A stretch of 60,000 nt of DNA from Membranipora membranacea (lineage: Eukaryota > Bryozoa > Gymnolaemata > Cheilostomatida > Membraniporidae): contig OU612069.1 in the NCBI GenBank assembly GCA_914767715.1, positions 15,995,387 to 16,055,386 on the forward strand. Reading direction: 5' to 3'. Both the position numbers and the translations under genes were made by a program. Positions 44,606 through 56,500 of the stretch are shown here, one piece after another. Under the pieces are notes generated by a model. That model had not been told where the DNA came from and did not search any database. It saw only the letters and a program-made list of their open reading frames with translations. How positions within the stretch are numbered: the first letter of the stretch is position 1; each line of letters opens with the position of its first letter.

Positions 44606-46984
44606 GTTTGGTTAGCGCCAGATAGATCCTTTGTGGAGCTTCAATCACTTCTCTTGGCTGCTGCCGTGTTCTAGTTTTAATAATATTTGATTTATTTTGT
44701 TTTTGATTAAGATCGTTCGCTGTCTTGTCTAGACAATCGCCTAAGATTGATACCTAAGTCTGTGCAGATCACCAAAGAGTAGTGGTGGTAAAAAAGGAAG
44801 GATGATTTCCATTGAGTAGTTGAATATACCCTGAAGATGGTGGTGCAGCTTGCTAATTACATATCTCCATTAGCATGATGACTCTTTACTAAGATAATCC
44901 ATTCAGCTTGGCGAGTAATATCTCAACAACAGTTCACCCGCTGTAGGTGCTAATCCATTCAGGTTATGAAAGTCCCTGGTTGCTCCTGTTAATCCTCAAA
45001 GTTTGACCAATAGTCCAGTCAACGGAACAGAAACTGTTTGAGTAACGCAGACCCCGTTTCTTTGAACTCAAATAATTGCAATGTACTAATCTTTGACAGT
45101 CCTCCCTCACCATGCTAATGATCCAACGCAGCTCATGCCATCCAGAACCATTAAGGCTTCAAAGACACACTTCCCAACTCAACGGTGGGCATAAAAAGAT
45201 GTGTGAGTGAGTCAAAGGGTGCCTAATGAGATGTGAAGATGCAAATTAGGCGCTAGGTGACAAACTTGACAAGATAAATATGTAGCCTTTTGTCAACACG
45301 ATGAGGATGAGGTAACTATCGATGGTCACGGAAAACTATGAGAAATCTATTAAAGAGTACCTGTCACTAATGAATTTCATATCAGCAAAACTATAGCCTC
45401 ATTGTGGTTGTTGTGGGTTTGCATAGCAATCATCGTACTGGCGGAAACCATGGAAGTTAGGTTGGTCGTAGCTTTGCATGACAACACAAAATATTTCGAA
45501 GCAATGTGTATTCTTCATACCGGTATTTTAGCAAAACGGTCAGCTGATTCAAAAAAGTGTCCCTTACCGCCAATCTATCCGTAACATCAAATTTCACGAT
45601 ACAAAAAAGGTATTGCAGAAAGTTTCCAACTTACTATCATCACAGTGTCTCCATTTCTCAGGCTTATAACCCTCAACGACATCTTCCAATCAGAGAGTTT
45701 GGTTTATCATTGAGTTTATTACAGTCGTTGCTCCAATAAACTTTAATTGTAAATCATATCCTGGTCTGGTAGCAATTGAAATGATCATTCCGTGGCCCTG
45801 CCCACGCTGCGGCAGCTGTGATTAAGTGTTTTCTTTACTTGTAAACTCGCAACTTGCTAAGGCTTGTTATGCAAGTTGAACTAGACAGGCATTATTGTTT
45901 TTTACGCTTGCACACTTTTTGACATTGATAAGTCTCAGAAGGGAATTGTCATGTTTTGTTTGCGGTGAATGTGTTTCAATAAAAGAGCCATGATTGCCAT
46001 GTTTTGTTTTCCATCATGTAACATTAAAATTATTCTTTACAAATTATGTTCGCATCAGTGCACTAAAACCTGAAAGCCCCCTGACTAATAAACCATCAGA
46101 AAATGTGAGTATATTCCCAATAGTATGCTTGATTTTGACTGTTGTCAACAGATATCAGATGTGTAATCTAATGCTTTTTATCAAGGTATTACAGTAATAT
46201 GGATCAATTCATACTCTCTAGAGATTGGGGAGTGTCACTGATAGAACAAAAGAATCTAAAGAATCTTGAGGTAATTTAGAGTTCAATAATTGTGTCCAAT
46301 TTGCTATCAAAACATTAATGTTATAACCAATGAAGGGAGTTCATTGTCATAACTGTACGGTCAAAGATGCTAAACTCTATCTCCAAATAGGTAAACAGAG
46401 AATGGATCACATATTTCTACAGAATAGTAAAACTATATTTATCGTCAAGATAAACACTACAAAAACATTGGAAATATTTCAAATTGTCTATGAAGTTGAA
46501 GGGCAGTGTTTGTTTAGTTTTGAGGTGATTCACAAGTAAAATAAGCATTTGTTGGAGGCAAAAAATGTCATCTAATTATAGTTACATTGTAGATTCTTTT
46601 GATAATTAGTGACATTTCTTTCTGTGCAAAGGCAGCCCCATGGTTACCGAGTTATTTTCTTACATTGCTCGTCTTAAAAAAATGACACATTGTTAAATTA
46701 AGCGCAAAATGATTGCACTTATTCATTGATAATAACAACTCTTGATCAAATTCTTTAATAGCTTAGCAGCGATATCCTTTCATCGCCATATCTGATCTTT
46801 TAAACCACTTTCAAAACATGGGATACATACAGCTAATCAACGTGCCCAGTCAAATCTTTCCGTATGAGAATGAAGATATCAATATTCGATGACATTTTCG
46901 CACCTAGCCATTTGACATTTTACAAGACTGAAGGCGGAAGTTTGGATGGGCAACGCTTTTAAAGATCACTCTACATTTGCTTAC

Positions 46985-47029
46985 CCTGGAGTTTGATAGG
47001 ATACGTTCTCGACAAGAACCGACTGCCAT
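46985..47029 (-). CDS. Candidate alternative first exon of gene 2
   Basis: On the minus strand ATG in a good context (TCAAAATGG) opens MAVGSCRERILSNSR, then a strong AGG|GTAAGC donor in phase 0. The phase fits the gene 2 exon at 43104-43247 exactly, as does exon 1 at 44605. No downstream exon between 47029 and 44605 is evident. This would replace the 55-residue MDYFYSP head with 15 residues. Confidence 0.45.
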
Positions 47030-48571
47030 TTTGATAGTCCAATATTTGTTGATTCAATAAAAATCCTGAGTTAGATGCGCAGAAAGGTAGAAACAAGTCC
47101 GTTTCAGTACTGAAGTTTGAGGCAAGAAGTTTTATCCCAGAGAATTCCTAACAGGTGATCCTTTGATTGCACCCCTGCCTTGCTGCCTTGTTCAAGATGA
47201 CTTGCAAACGACACAAGACTGTATAAGTGATAACTAGACTCTCTTGCTGCTGCTTGCTAAGAAGTGTGTGGAGATGTGTAAAGATTTGTCAGTGAGTTAG
47301 TCAGACAATAGACATGATGAATGTTAATAATTCATAATCCCATGTCATATCTCACTCAATCCCTTTGAGTAATGATGAGTTGAATGTAGATTTTCGGAGA
47401 TAGAGCACCTTGCGATCTGTTGTCATTCACAATCCAGTCATAATGCTAATATCCTTGATGTAATTCAATGAAAGCAGCAATGCAAGTGGAATATATTTCA
47501 TTGCAGCATTCCCAAGTTTTAGGGTATTTTATCCCTAAGGAAGTAGAAGTCGTCTGCAAAAATGCCTTGGTAGCACTGCTAGTAGATGTCACCATGACAT
47601 ACCTGTCATCTGCTTCATTAATCACTGCAAATCTTGACAACACCCACGTCAACTTCTGACAAGTGCTTGCAGGTTTCACTTTCACCAGCTTCTTGGTGTA
47701 TATGTTTATTGCCGGATGTGATTTATGTGTATTATGTGCATAATGTAATCATAAGATTAATGCAACTGACATTGTATTAAGTTACTGTACTGCAAAATGT
47801 GCCAAAAAGAGCATTTGCAAGCACTTGACAGTCAGTGCCAAGTCAAATACAGGTCATTTACCACACTGTCAAGCTGGTATTCTTACTACAGTATACCTTA
47901 TACAGGCAGCTGTCACGGTGCAAAGTATCAGCACGCAACTCAAACCTATCCAAATATCGCTGATGTTTGCATATTGGTGTAAGGTTTAGTGCAGACTCAG
48001 TGTAAATTTTAGGTGATATTTTTTTCATGTTAGTAGAGATCAAAATTACTAGCAAAGTGACGTCTATATGAAAAAATCTCTACCCCCCACAGCCTATTAA
48101 TATGGGACAGCAAATAGAAGTCGTCGGTCCATCGTTATAGAATCACTTATTTAGTGACTAGGGAGAGATTGAACGCTACAGGTCGACTATAGTCTGAGCC
48201 CCCCAGACTTTTGTCGACTGAGATCTAGTTGATAAACAATGAAAGAAAAGCAATCCAAGAAAGTCATATTAGCGCCAGACAAAATGCACAGCTAAGAGAA
48301 CTGCATGCAGACGGGCCTTGCACCGTTATTCATAGCTATAATGTCAGTTTTGACAGTAATTGGAACCAAAACTAAATATTGAATGACATTAATCAGATAT
48401 ACTTGAAAATACCAGAAATGTCTATAAAAATAGGACCTTATTACTCAATTTTATAACCAGGAATAGTAGGTTAATTAACGCGTTTTCCTTCCAGTAAGAC
48501 CAGTAAAATTTACTGCTATATTTGAATGCCGGCAGCTAACAGCTTGGATATCACACAGTATTATGACCTAC

Positions 48572-48658
48572 CCTTGACCTCTGCTGTCCATCACCAGTGT
48601 CATTGAGTGGCATTCCATATTTCAGCAGAACCATTCTGAAGATCTGAAGGTTCTGTGT
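48572..48658 (-). CDS. Candidate upstream or alternative exon of gene 2
   Basis: Between an ATATTTAG acceptor-like edge and an AGG|GTAGGT donor there is one open frame of 29 codons (TQNLQIFRMVLLKYGMPLND ...). It is closed in the other two frames and is phase 0 at both ends. It also contains an ATG (48634) giving MVLLKYGMPLNDTGDGQQRS. It may be an internal exon of a longer gene 2 isoform or another alternative start. It joins 43104-43247 in frame. Confidence 0.45.
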
Positions 48659-49799
48659 CTAAATATCCAGAGATATAAGTGTGGACTTGTTGTGTTTATC
48701 CCTCAATTAGTCATTTGCATAAGTGCAGATTGACAGCTAAATTTCGTTTCTAGCTTTTTTCTCTATATGCTGGTGCCAAAGAATAGGAGAAATTTCCCAA
48801 CAAGCACTAGGTAGTATATAGCAAAAGGCCTAACTAGCTGACACAGCTCAGCAAGTGCCCCTGTAGCTGTGTTGACAGTCTTCTGTGCAGCTGTCAGTGA
48901 CCCGACAGTGACACTGACAAGTGGGCTGAGTTTAATCCTCCCCTATTGTCACACTGAATGAATACACTGAATTTTGATTGAATGTTTTGATAGTCAAGCT
49001 GTAAGAAGAGTTGTTCCCCTCGGTCTCTGATAAAGATAAAGCCAATCAGGAGCTCGAGTTACAAATATTTGATCAGTAAATGAATCACAAAAGTCACACA
49101 ATTTATTATCAAAAGTTTTGTGTTCAGCTTAGATGAATATTTCTCCTGCGCTCCCTTCTGTCTGCCTATTCAATGTCGGCCAAGATTAAAAAATCACTAT
49201 TCATTGAGAGCCAATGATGTGTAATAATTTGAATAGAATGAATATTTTGTTACAATGAATATTATCAGTAGAAATGCCTTTATCTGCGCTATCCTGTTGC
49301 ATAGCAATTGGATGTAAAGTCATCCTGTCCGTATAATATAAATCGTTTTAGATACATTACACAGGTCATTGGTTGCTTGGTGCATTCATCATTGTCATGG
49401 TAGTGAGCAATGTAATATCTAGACATCACCATGTAAACATATCAAAGATTATCTTCCGACAATTAATAATTTCCTGTCAGCAGTTATTATAAGCTTGATT
49501 AGGTTGGCTATATTTTTTGTAATCTCAGGAACACCTGGTGAATTATCTGAGTGGCAAATATTATTTCAATTCACATTGAAATTTTGCGTTAGCAATTATT
49601 TGTGTCATTACAGCAGAGTTTTATTTTTATTTGTGAATTCAATTATCGGTTCGCCAGCTTCGCATACTCAAGAATAGAGTGTGCGTTTGGCTCTATACAG
49701 CCAGTCTGGGGTTGTAATCATGCAGTGATTTCACACCCCACATCGAAAAGCATTGGCGGCAAGATATAAACTGCAATGGCTGCACAAAATCGCTCTCAG

Positions 49800-49955
49800 T
49801 TGTTTGGTAGGCAGATTGGATCACACCTGAGAGCCAAGCCACCCCCTCCCCCCCGTTGTCTGTGACCTACAGTGGGATTCAAACTCGGAACCTTCAACAC
49901 TTTGCTCGATAAGGCACAGGCACTTCTAACCAGAGTTACATCCTAACTACTCTAT
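49800..49955 (-). repeat. tRNA-like repeat with B box (possible third SINE)
   Basis: The minus strand reads GGATGTAACTCTGGTTAGAA ... GAGTTTGAATCCCACTG, with B box AGTTTGAATCC (49875-49885) and an A-box-like TAACTCTGGTTAG. The sequence after the B box differs from copies 1 and 2, so it may be a separate family. A C run follows at 49845-49854. Confidence 0.5.
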
Positions 49956-50379
49956 AGCCCTTAATACACACACCTGGTCTGGCCATGTGACATACATGAG
50001 AGACCAACAATAACCCATTGCATATAATGAGGCTGAAGATGGAACCTGTTACCATCACCAAGAAATTGCTTTCCTCGTTTCGAACAAAACACACTTTACC
50101 AAAGAGAAGAAAGTAAGGTCATATATTCGCTTCTGTGGTTCACATTATCAATGTTATATCACTAAGCCAACTTACCTTCTCAGCATAACAATATTTTAGA
50201 CAGTGAGTAAAAATTTAGACTCACTATGTATGGTCTGGTGCTTTTTGGTGATGGAGGTGGCTTGCCAAGAGCTTTCTTGTCACCTCTGTAACAAAATAAT
50301 TCATAATTGTGACCTCTACCTAAACACTTCATCAAGTTATCTCCTCTCTACTCGGTGTAGGATAACTCCTGATCTACTA

Positions 50380-50385
50380 TTTATT
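50380..50385 (-). terminator. Possible poly(A) signal for gene 3
   Basis: TTTATT on the + strand reads AATAAA on the minus strand, about 176 bases past the TAG at 50561-50563. This supports gene 3 ending there. Confidence 0.4.
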
Positions 50386-50560
50386 GACAGTCTAGCGCAA
50401 AATAGTAAATGCTTGCTCAGTTTTCCGATTGACACGTGGACTCAGTTGCAAGTGAAGCTTGCATTTATATTGTCTTTTACTGTTGCAATTACTCTGAGAA
50501 AACAAGATTCATGCAAAAAAACTTCCACTGCATTTTATCAGTTGTCAACTCGTTTATAAC

Positions 50561-53500
50561 CTACCTGTCTAGTGATGACTGAGCGGATTTAAGAGGCCTG
50601 TCATGTTGCGCAGGCAAAATCTCAGCTGCCAGTGTGTCTTTGAGTATGATTTTCTCTGTGGGTGCCCTGGGGCTGTCATACTGAGGAGCTCTGCTGAAGG
50701 CGGAGTCTATAACATCATAGCTACGATGCTCTACTAATGACAAGTTACTACTTGGGTGGTCCTGCTGTGTATTGTGAGTGTCAATTCTATAGCTCCCACC
50801 ATTAGACACTGACTTCTTCATGACAGCCTTCTGGAATATTGGGTCATGTGATTCAGGATCAGAATCTGATTGGCTCAGTCTGTCATGTGACTTAAAGTAC
50901 TTTGGTTTATGTTCTGGTACTGGTGTCGAGTGGGTGACAGGTGCCCTGTGAAGGGGCACCTGCTCTGTAGCAGGTGCCGGCTGATCAGATTGCTGTTGGA
51001 TATGTTCGATGACATAACCCGCAGGTGATGTCTTGGGTTCCTCACTGAGCTGAGTGGAATATTGCCTTATATGGTATGAAGGTCTTTGCTGTATGCCATA
51101 TATCTCTGTGGGCGAAGGCTTCTGTAATTACAACAAAGCACAATGATCTAAAGTCGGGTATCCCCAAGCCAAAATATTAGTTTAGTAGTCGCAAGCTAAT
51201 TTACATATAATTTTTTTCAGAGGTACTTCGTTTTTTTTTTATTGCAGCCTTGAAGCAAGAGTCACAAGAGGGAAGGAGGCTCTATAAAGTTCTGAGGTTG
51301 AGTAGATATTAACTAGCCATAAATTCCACTATTTCTAGCCTGTTTATGAAAAGCAAATTTTGTCCTGCCAGTACTTTACTCCACTAGGTTCAATAAAAAT
51401 TATGAGATTAAAGATCCAACTAACCGATTTCCTGGTAGCTGACTGTCTTATAACCATAGGTGATCTTGGGCGAGGTTTTGAATGCTTAGTCTGTGGTCCC
51501 CTATCCACAACATCGAGGTGACAGGACCCACTATCTGTCCCCTGTTCCTCATCACTTCCAGGCTCAGAGTCTGAGCTACCTTCATCTGATGTGTTAGCTT
51601 CACTACACCCTGGTGGAAAAAATTGAAGAAATGTAAGACATGTAGCCTAAGTATCTTCAAAGTGAATAAGGTGTGTCCACCCCAGGTCAAATTTTTGAAT
51701 TAGGGGTTGGACCATGTTAGGTGCAAAGATTAAACTGGCTCTACCAACCATAAATACACATGCTGATAGTACAATCTCGATGTCAGTTTGAGAGCATTTT
51801 GAAAGGCAATCAGCAAACTGACAAACGATATAAGAGCAACTTTATCTATTTCTGCTACGAGTTGTACGCTCTTACAGGGTGCCATGGCAATGCTCGATGT
51901 TTGTCAATGACTGTTTTAACAATTCTCGGTACAGCCATGGCGATGTTTGGCACCATCATGAGTAGATCTTCCTGTTTTTAAAGTACATTTATAGGAATTA
52001 AGACTAATCCGCAACAGTTTGGTCTATGAGGTCTGTGATTATTCACAATAGCAAAGAATATCACAAATCATCAGTCATCTCACCACTAGAGCTTTGGTTG
52101 TTGAAGACGTCTTCACTCAAAGCTTGTGATGATTGAACTGATTGCTGTGTTTCCATCTTTGGGGTTGTCTGCTTTCTATTATTAGCCTTAGTTCTAGTCT
52201 TAGTGGTTGTTTCAGTTCGTTGGCTGAGCTCACTGATCTGTCTGTTTAGGAATGCCCTCTGCACTCGTCTCAGCATCTGAAGACAAAGCATAATAATATT
52301 TTCTCTACTTGGATACTAAGGGTGTACACTGTCATTTTTTGTTGCCTTGTGACGAGGCTAGTGTGTGCTGCCTGTCAATGACCATCATCGACATAATTTT
52401 TTTAAACCTCAATTAAACAGCACATGCAGAGTAGTATCTCAAGCGTCAAGCACCAAAGATTTTTTCGCGAAGATCCAATGATCTCAATTACATTACGTCT
52501 TGTTTGAAGAGTTCTGGGCTCACTGGGAGGGAAAACTCCATGATTTCATGATCTAATATGAAAATAAGATTTTATGGCATTCCATTATTGATGGAGTATT
52601 TTTTTCTGAGGTTTAGATTTTCATTCAATACTTTGGTGGTAAATGTGTATTTCCGCGCTAAACAATCGATCCCAACAAATTAAAATCTTTACAATACCTC
52701 TTCTTCGTCATCACTGTCAGAGTCTTCGTATAACATCTGCTGCTGATGTGCACTACTTCCTGTCACAGGTTGACTCATTACTGCAGATTGTCTCTGTTTT
52801 CTGATTTCCCTCTCCTGCAGATGTCTGACGAGATTGTCTAGCATTTCATCCTCACTGTGAGCCTCCATCTTAAAACCTTCAGCTGAATGACATGAGAAAA
52901 TGATGCTGTGTCAGGTTAGTCGCGGTCACTTAATGTTGGCTAGCACCAATTTCTGCTTGCTTTAGTGGTAATTTATGTAAAGAAATGATGATGAATAAAC
53001 GTAAGCTACCCAAAAGTTTAAATATTTCTAGCTTGTTCAAAACGACTTTTCTTCTTTCTTACTCTACCTCCCCTCTCCTCTGACCAGGGGCAAGAGGCAA
53101 GAGTCTGGGGGCACAGACTACCTTACATTCTATCTCACCAGTTTAAAAAGCACCCTGCTAGAAGGGTGGATAAACAGACAGAATATTGTTGACCCCTTCC
53201 CTGGACTGGTTATGTCTTCAGCGCTTAGTCGCCCTATGTAGTCATGTATACATTGGACTATGATCTTATCAAAAAAAGCGGTGAACTCACTACTCATGAT
53301 GCTATCAAACGCTCCTCCTAGTCCATGTGATTTTATGCTAGCAGAGTCATACCAAGAAATTTACACACCACAGACTAGAAATTAACTTACCTCAATTTGT
53401 TCCCTCTATGGCGGCGTAGCATTATTGCAAAAGTCGGCCTCGATACTCGACTTTTGCAATATCCCTAGCCGACACAGAGGGATCAAACTTCTTCTAACTA

Positions 53501-53575
53501 ACCTCTGAGTTTGCGGACGATATTCCAGCTGATGAGTCTCAGTTTAGAGTCATGTCTCAGTATATCCACAGCGCT
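50561..53575 (-). CDS. Gene 3 C-terminal exons
   Basis: Exon 53503-53575 continues into 52698-52882 (EDEMLDNLVRHLQEREIRKQ, then acidic YEDSDSDDEEE) and 52084-52276 (MLRRVQRAFLNRQISELSQR, amphipathic). Next is 51425-51609 (TSDEGSSDSEPGSDEEQGTD), and last the 50561-51121 exon, which is Pro/Ser/Gln-rich and ends AQSSLDR. Alternating basic amphipathic helices and acidic Ser clusters suggest CK2-type phosphorylation sites. That is an inference from composition only. Confidence 0.75.
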
Positions 53576-56500
53576 CTACAATGAGCATCAAAATTCAGGT
53601 TATAAGTCATAGTGTCCTCAGTGAAAGCGTGAAAAGACAGTTCTCATGCAATATATTTACTGTATAGACCCAATAATTACTAAAAGCGAAAAGTCAGCGA
53701 GATTGTCTTATGTAAAACAGGAGTCTTTCTCGGCTAAGCTTATTAATAAAGCCTGCAACAATGCTATGCCTTTGTCTGACCTAGAAAAACACTATTCAAA
53801 AATTATTTCCCAAGTCAAATAGGGTTTCGGAACAATATGGTGCCCGGGTTGTGTTAGAAGATATACAGTATGTAAACATTTTGTTTCCTCAGGCAATTAT
53901 TATTTAGTTCATGATTCAAATTGGAGAATTATCCCAAATTATGCATGCAGGTGACAGTGGCAGACTACATCATCTGAATAACTATATATTTCTCAAGTAG
54001 AGATGTGTATTTATAATAATCTGAAGTATAAGTGTATCAATACAGCTTAGAAATGCTGTTAGGGGATCACATTGGATACGATATAGTCTCTAATATAATC
54101 CTAAATACAGTAGAGAGTGTTTACACTAGTGTCCTCATATCTATGTAAACATTTGGATGTTCTTGAACTGTTGCAGCATTACTTCTCTATTACTTATCTC
54201 AAAATACTAGAGCACTTATTGTGTATTTTTCTGCTTCTTGTGCTATTGGGGTGGCGAGTGGGGTAGGTAGATTCCAATTTTTCAAGACCATTCCATAATT
54301 TAATATTAAGGCTATCAAACACCTTGTAACAAAAATCATTAGAAAACATACCTCTGCAACTCATCTTACTCTTCTGTGCATTACCTTGTAATTTTGGCCC
54401 CAACAGAGGTAAAGTTACAGTGAGAATCTGGATACAAACTATTTTTTTAATTTAATTCATGTTCCTTTCAGTAGAATAAAAGAAAATGGAAACTTACGGG
54501 AGAAAGCAGGGCCTCCTTGACTTTACTCCACCAGGTAGAGTTTCTTTTGGCAGGTCTGTTGCCCTCTGTACCATCTCGCACGGCATGTCTGTACTCTACA
54601 CTCTGTCCAGGAGGTGGTCTGATAATCAGCCTATCATGAGAGACGTGAGGAGTTATGTAATCCTGTTCTCTTACATGTCGAGCCACGGACCCTTCACTCA
54701 GCTGACTCACAAAGGATTGCCGCCTCAATATTTCCTCCATTGCTGCCCGTTTTTGCTCAAAGTTTGGTTGCTTCCCATCTTCAAGAGTTTTAAGTGTGAT
54801 TTGTCCCATTGAAGTGTGTTGACTATTGTCTGGGTGTCGATTCACTGCTCCGAAATTGATAGCTGTGTTTGATGACATGTCAGTGATTTCCTCGTGGACA
54901 TTGTCAGCCTCACTTCCATCCTCACTATCTGACTCACTCTCAGACTCGCTGCGGTGACCAGATGTAGTCCTGGTTCTCTTCACCATTCTATATTCAGATC
55001 TCACAAGCTCGCCATCTTGTGGTGAAAATGTCTGCATATTTTCACCGAGCTGATCTTGATGTTGGTTTTTGCTGGAGATTTTCTGGTTATCTTTAGGAGT
55101 TGACTGTTCTTCGTCATCACTCCATGGACTGTATTGACTATCAGATGAGATGGACTCGTTATAATTGTGCGGTGGGACGACTCCTGAAACTTCTTTTTGC
55201 TGTGTAGCGCTTTGTCTTTTCTGTGTGATGTGATTGTCGAGATGAGGAGACCGTCGAACAGACTGGTAGATTGGGTTATCCACTGATGTCTGATAATGCT
55301 CCATCGAAGTCTAAATTAAATAAAAAGCCATCATTTTATACATCCTGAATATGCTGTATATTTGGCATTTAGACATACTACTGATGAATAAATGATCGCA
55401 CAGGAGCACACAGCATCAGACTCAATTCCTTCAGATCAGTTTACAAAGCACAAAATTTCAGTGTGAAAAATCTAGTTGCAATTGACTGTACAAAAACTAT
55501 ATATATAGCCTACCCACGTACTGAAAAGATGTGATAAAACTGGGATGAGTCAGGTAAGGCTAGAGCTTAGTTTACCTTGTTTGAGGTTTGCTTCATGTTG
55601 GCTAACACCAATTTTCCCTAGCTGAATTTTGACTATATATAAGTCAATAAGGTTGAGCAAATGTTAGCTGGCCATAAATTTAGCTAGATAACACTTAATT
55701 CAGCTAGTGTATGTGAGAGGTTATTACTCACCAGATCTTGTTGTGATTTGATAGATTTAAAGTCGACTGGAGGGGAGATGATATCAGCTCCGCTACTTTT
55801 TTGCTCCGTCTTTGCTGTTTTCTCAATAAGTAACTTCCCAGATGGTGGCTGTTAAAATAAATAAGACAAGAACTGACTAACGTGGTCGGTAAAGAAAGAA
55901 AGCAAGAAGTCCACTTTAGAGTATTGCTGTCTTGACAGTGCATCTTGGCAAGTCAGAGTAATTTGTCCAAGAAAAAAATTCTGCAAGCTATCCTGTACTT
56001 CACCGAAAAGATTCCCTTTCAGACAACCGTTATTACAGGATTAAATACGACCCGAGTAATAATGAGCCGCACATGATGATAGCGTCATGCGTTTAGTGCC
56101 AACCATAGGAATGTTCTATTAGAGCCGGTCTTGAAACTGCTCTTGAACTAGGTTCTGGCTGAAGATCTGTGTGCTGTACAGTGGTATGCGCACCTCTTTA
56201 TGTTGTATCGCACTTCAGAGGCAAAGCGGGGCTAATTGAATCGATCAAAGAAACACAGACAATTACTCATACTCACAGTACGTCGGTGTAAAGGAGATGA
56301 GAATGAGGCAGCGTACTGTAAGTTTTCCTGTGGTCTCAGTGACTCACTGCTACTGCTGCCGACACTGTGTAAGACAGGAAGTGATGCCGGGCGAGGTAGA
56401 TGTGTACCTGTGCAAATAGGAATAAAGTTCACCTTGATACATATTAAGCATAAGTTCAACCATCCAAGGGACAAAAAAGTCACTCTTCCCTCTCGATATT

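Larger units (their letters stand above)
44606..50560. other. Intergenic or 5' regulatory region between genes 2 and 3
   Basis: About 6 kb holds the two alternative gene 2 exons described and a strong minus-strand donor at about 50175 (GAGAAG|GTAAGT). The sequence before that donor is closed in all internal frames, so it can only be a non-coding or start exon. It also holds one tRNA-like repeat. Everything else looks non-coding. Given the candidate starts, this region probably contains more than one promoter of gene 2. Confidence 0.45.

Noticed and set aside
47446-47685. 79-codon minus-strand frame between genes 2 and 3
   Set aside because: It has a possible donor, but a poor acceptor and phases that fit no identified neighbour.
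50175-50240. Internal coding exon before the strong donor at 50175
   Set aside because: All three frames are closed before the donor, so only a non-coding or start exon is possible.
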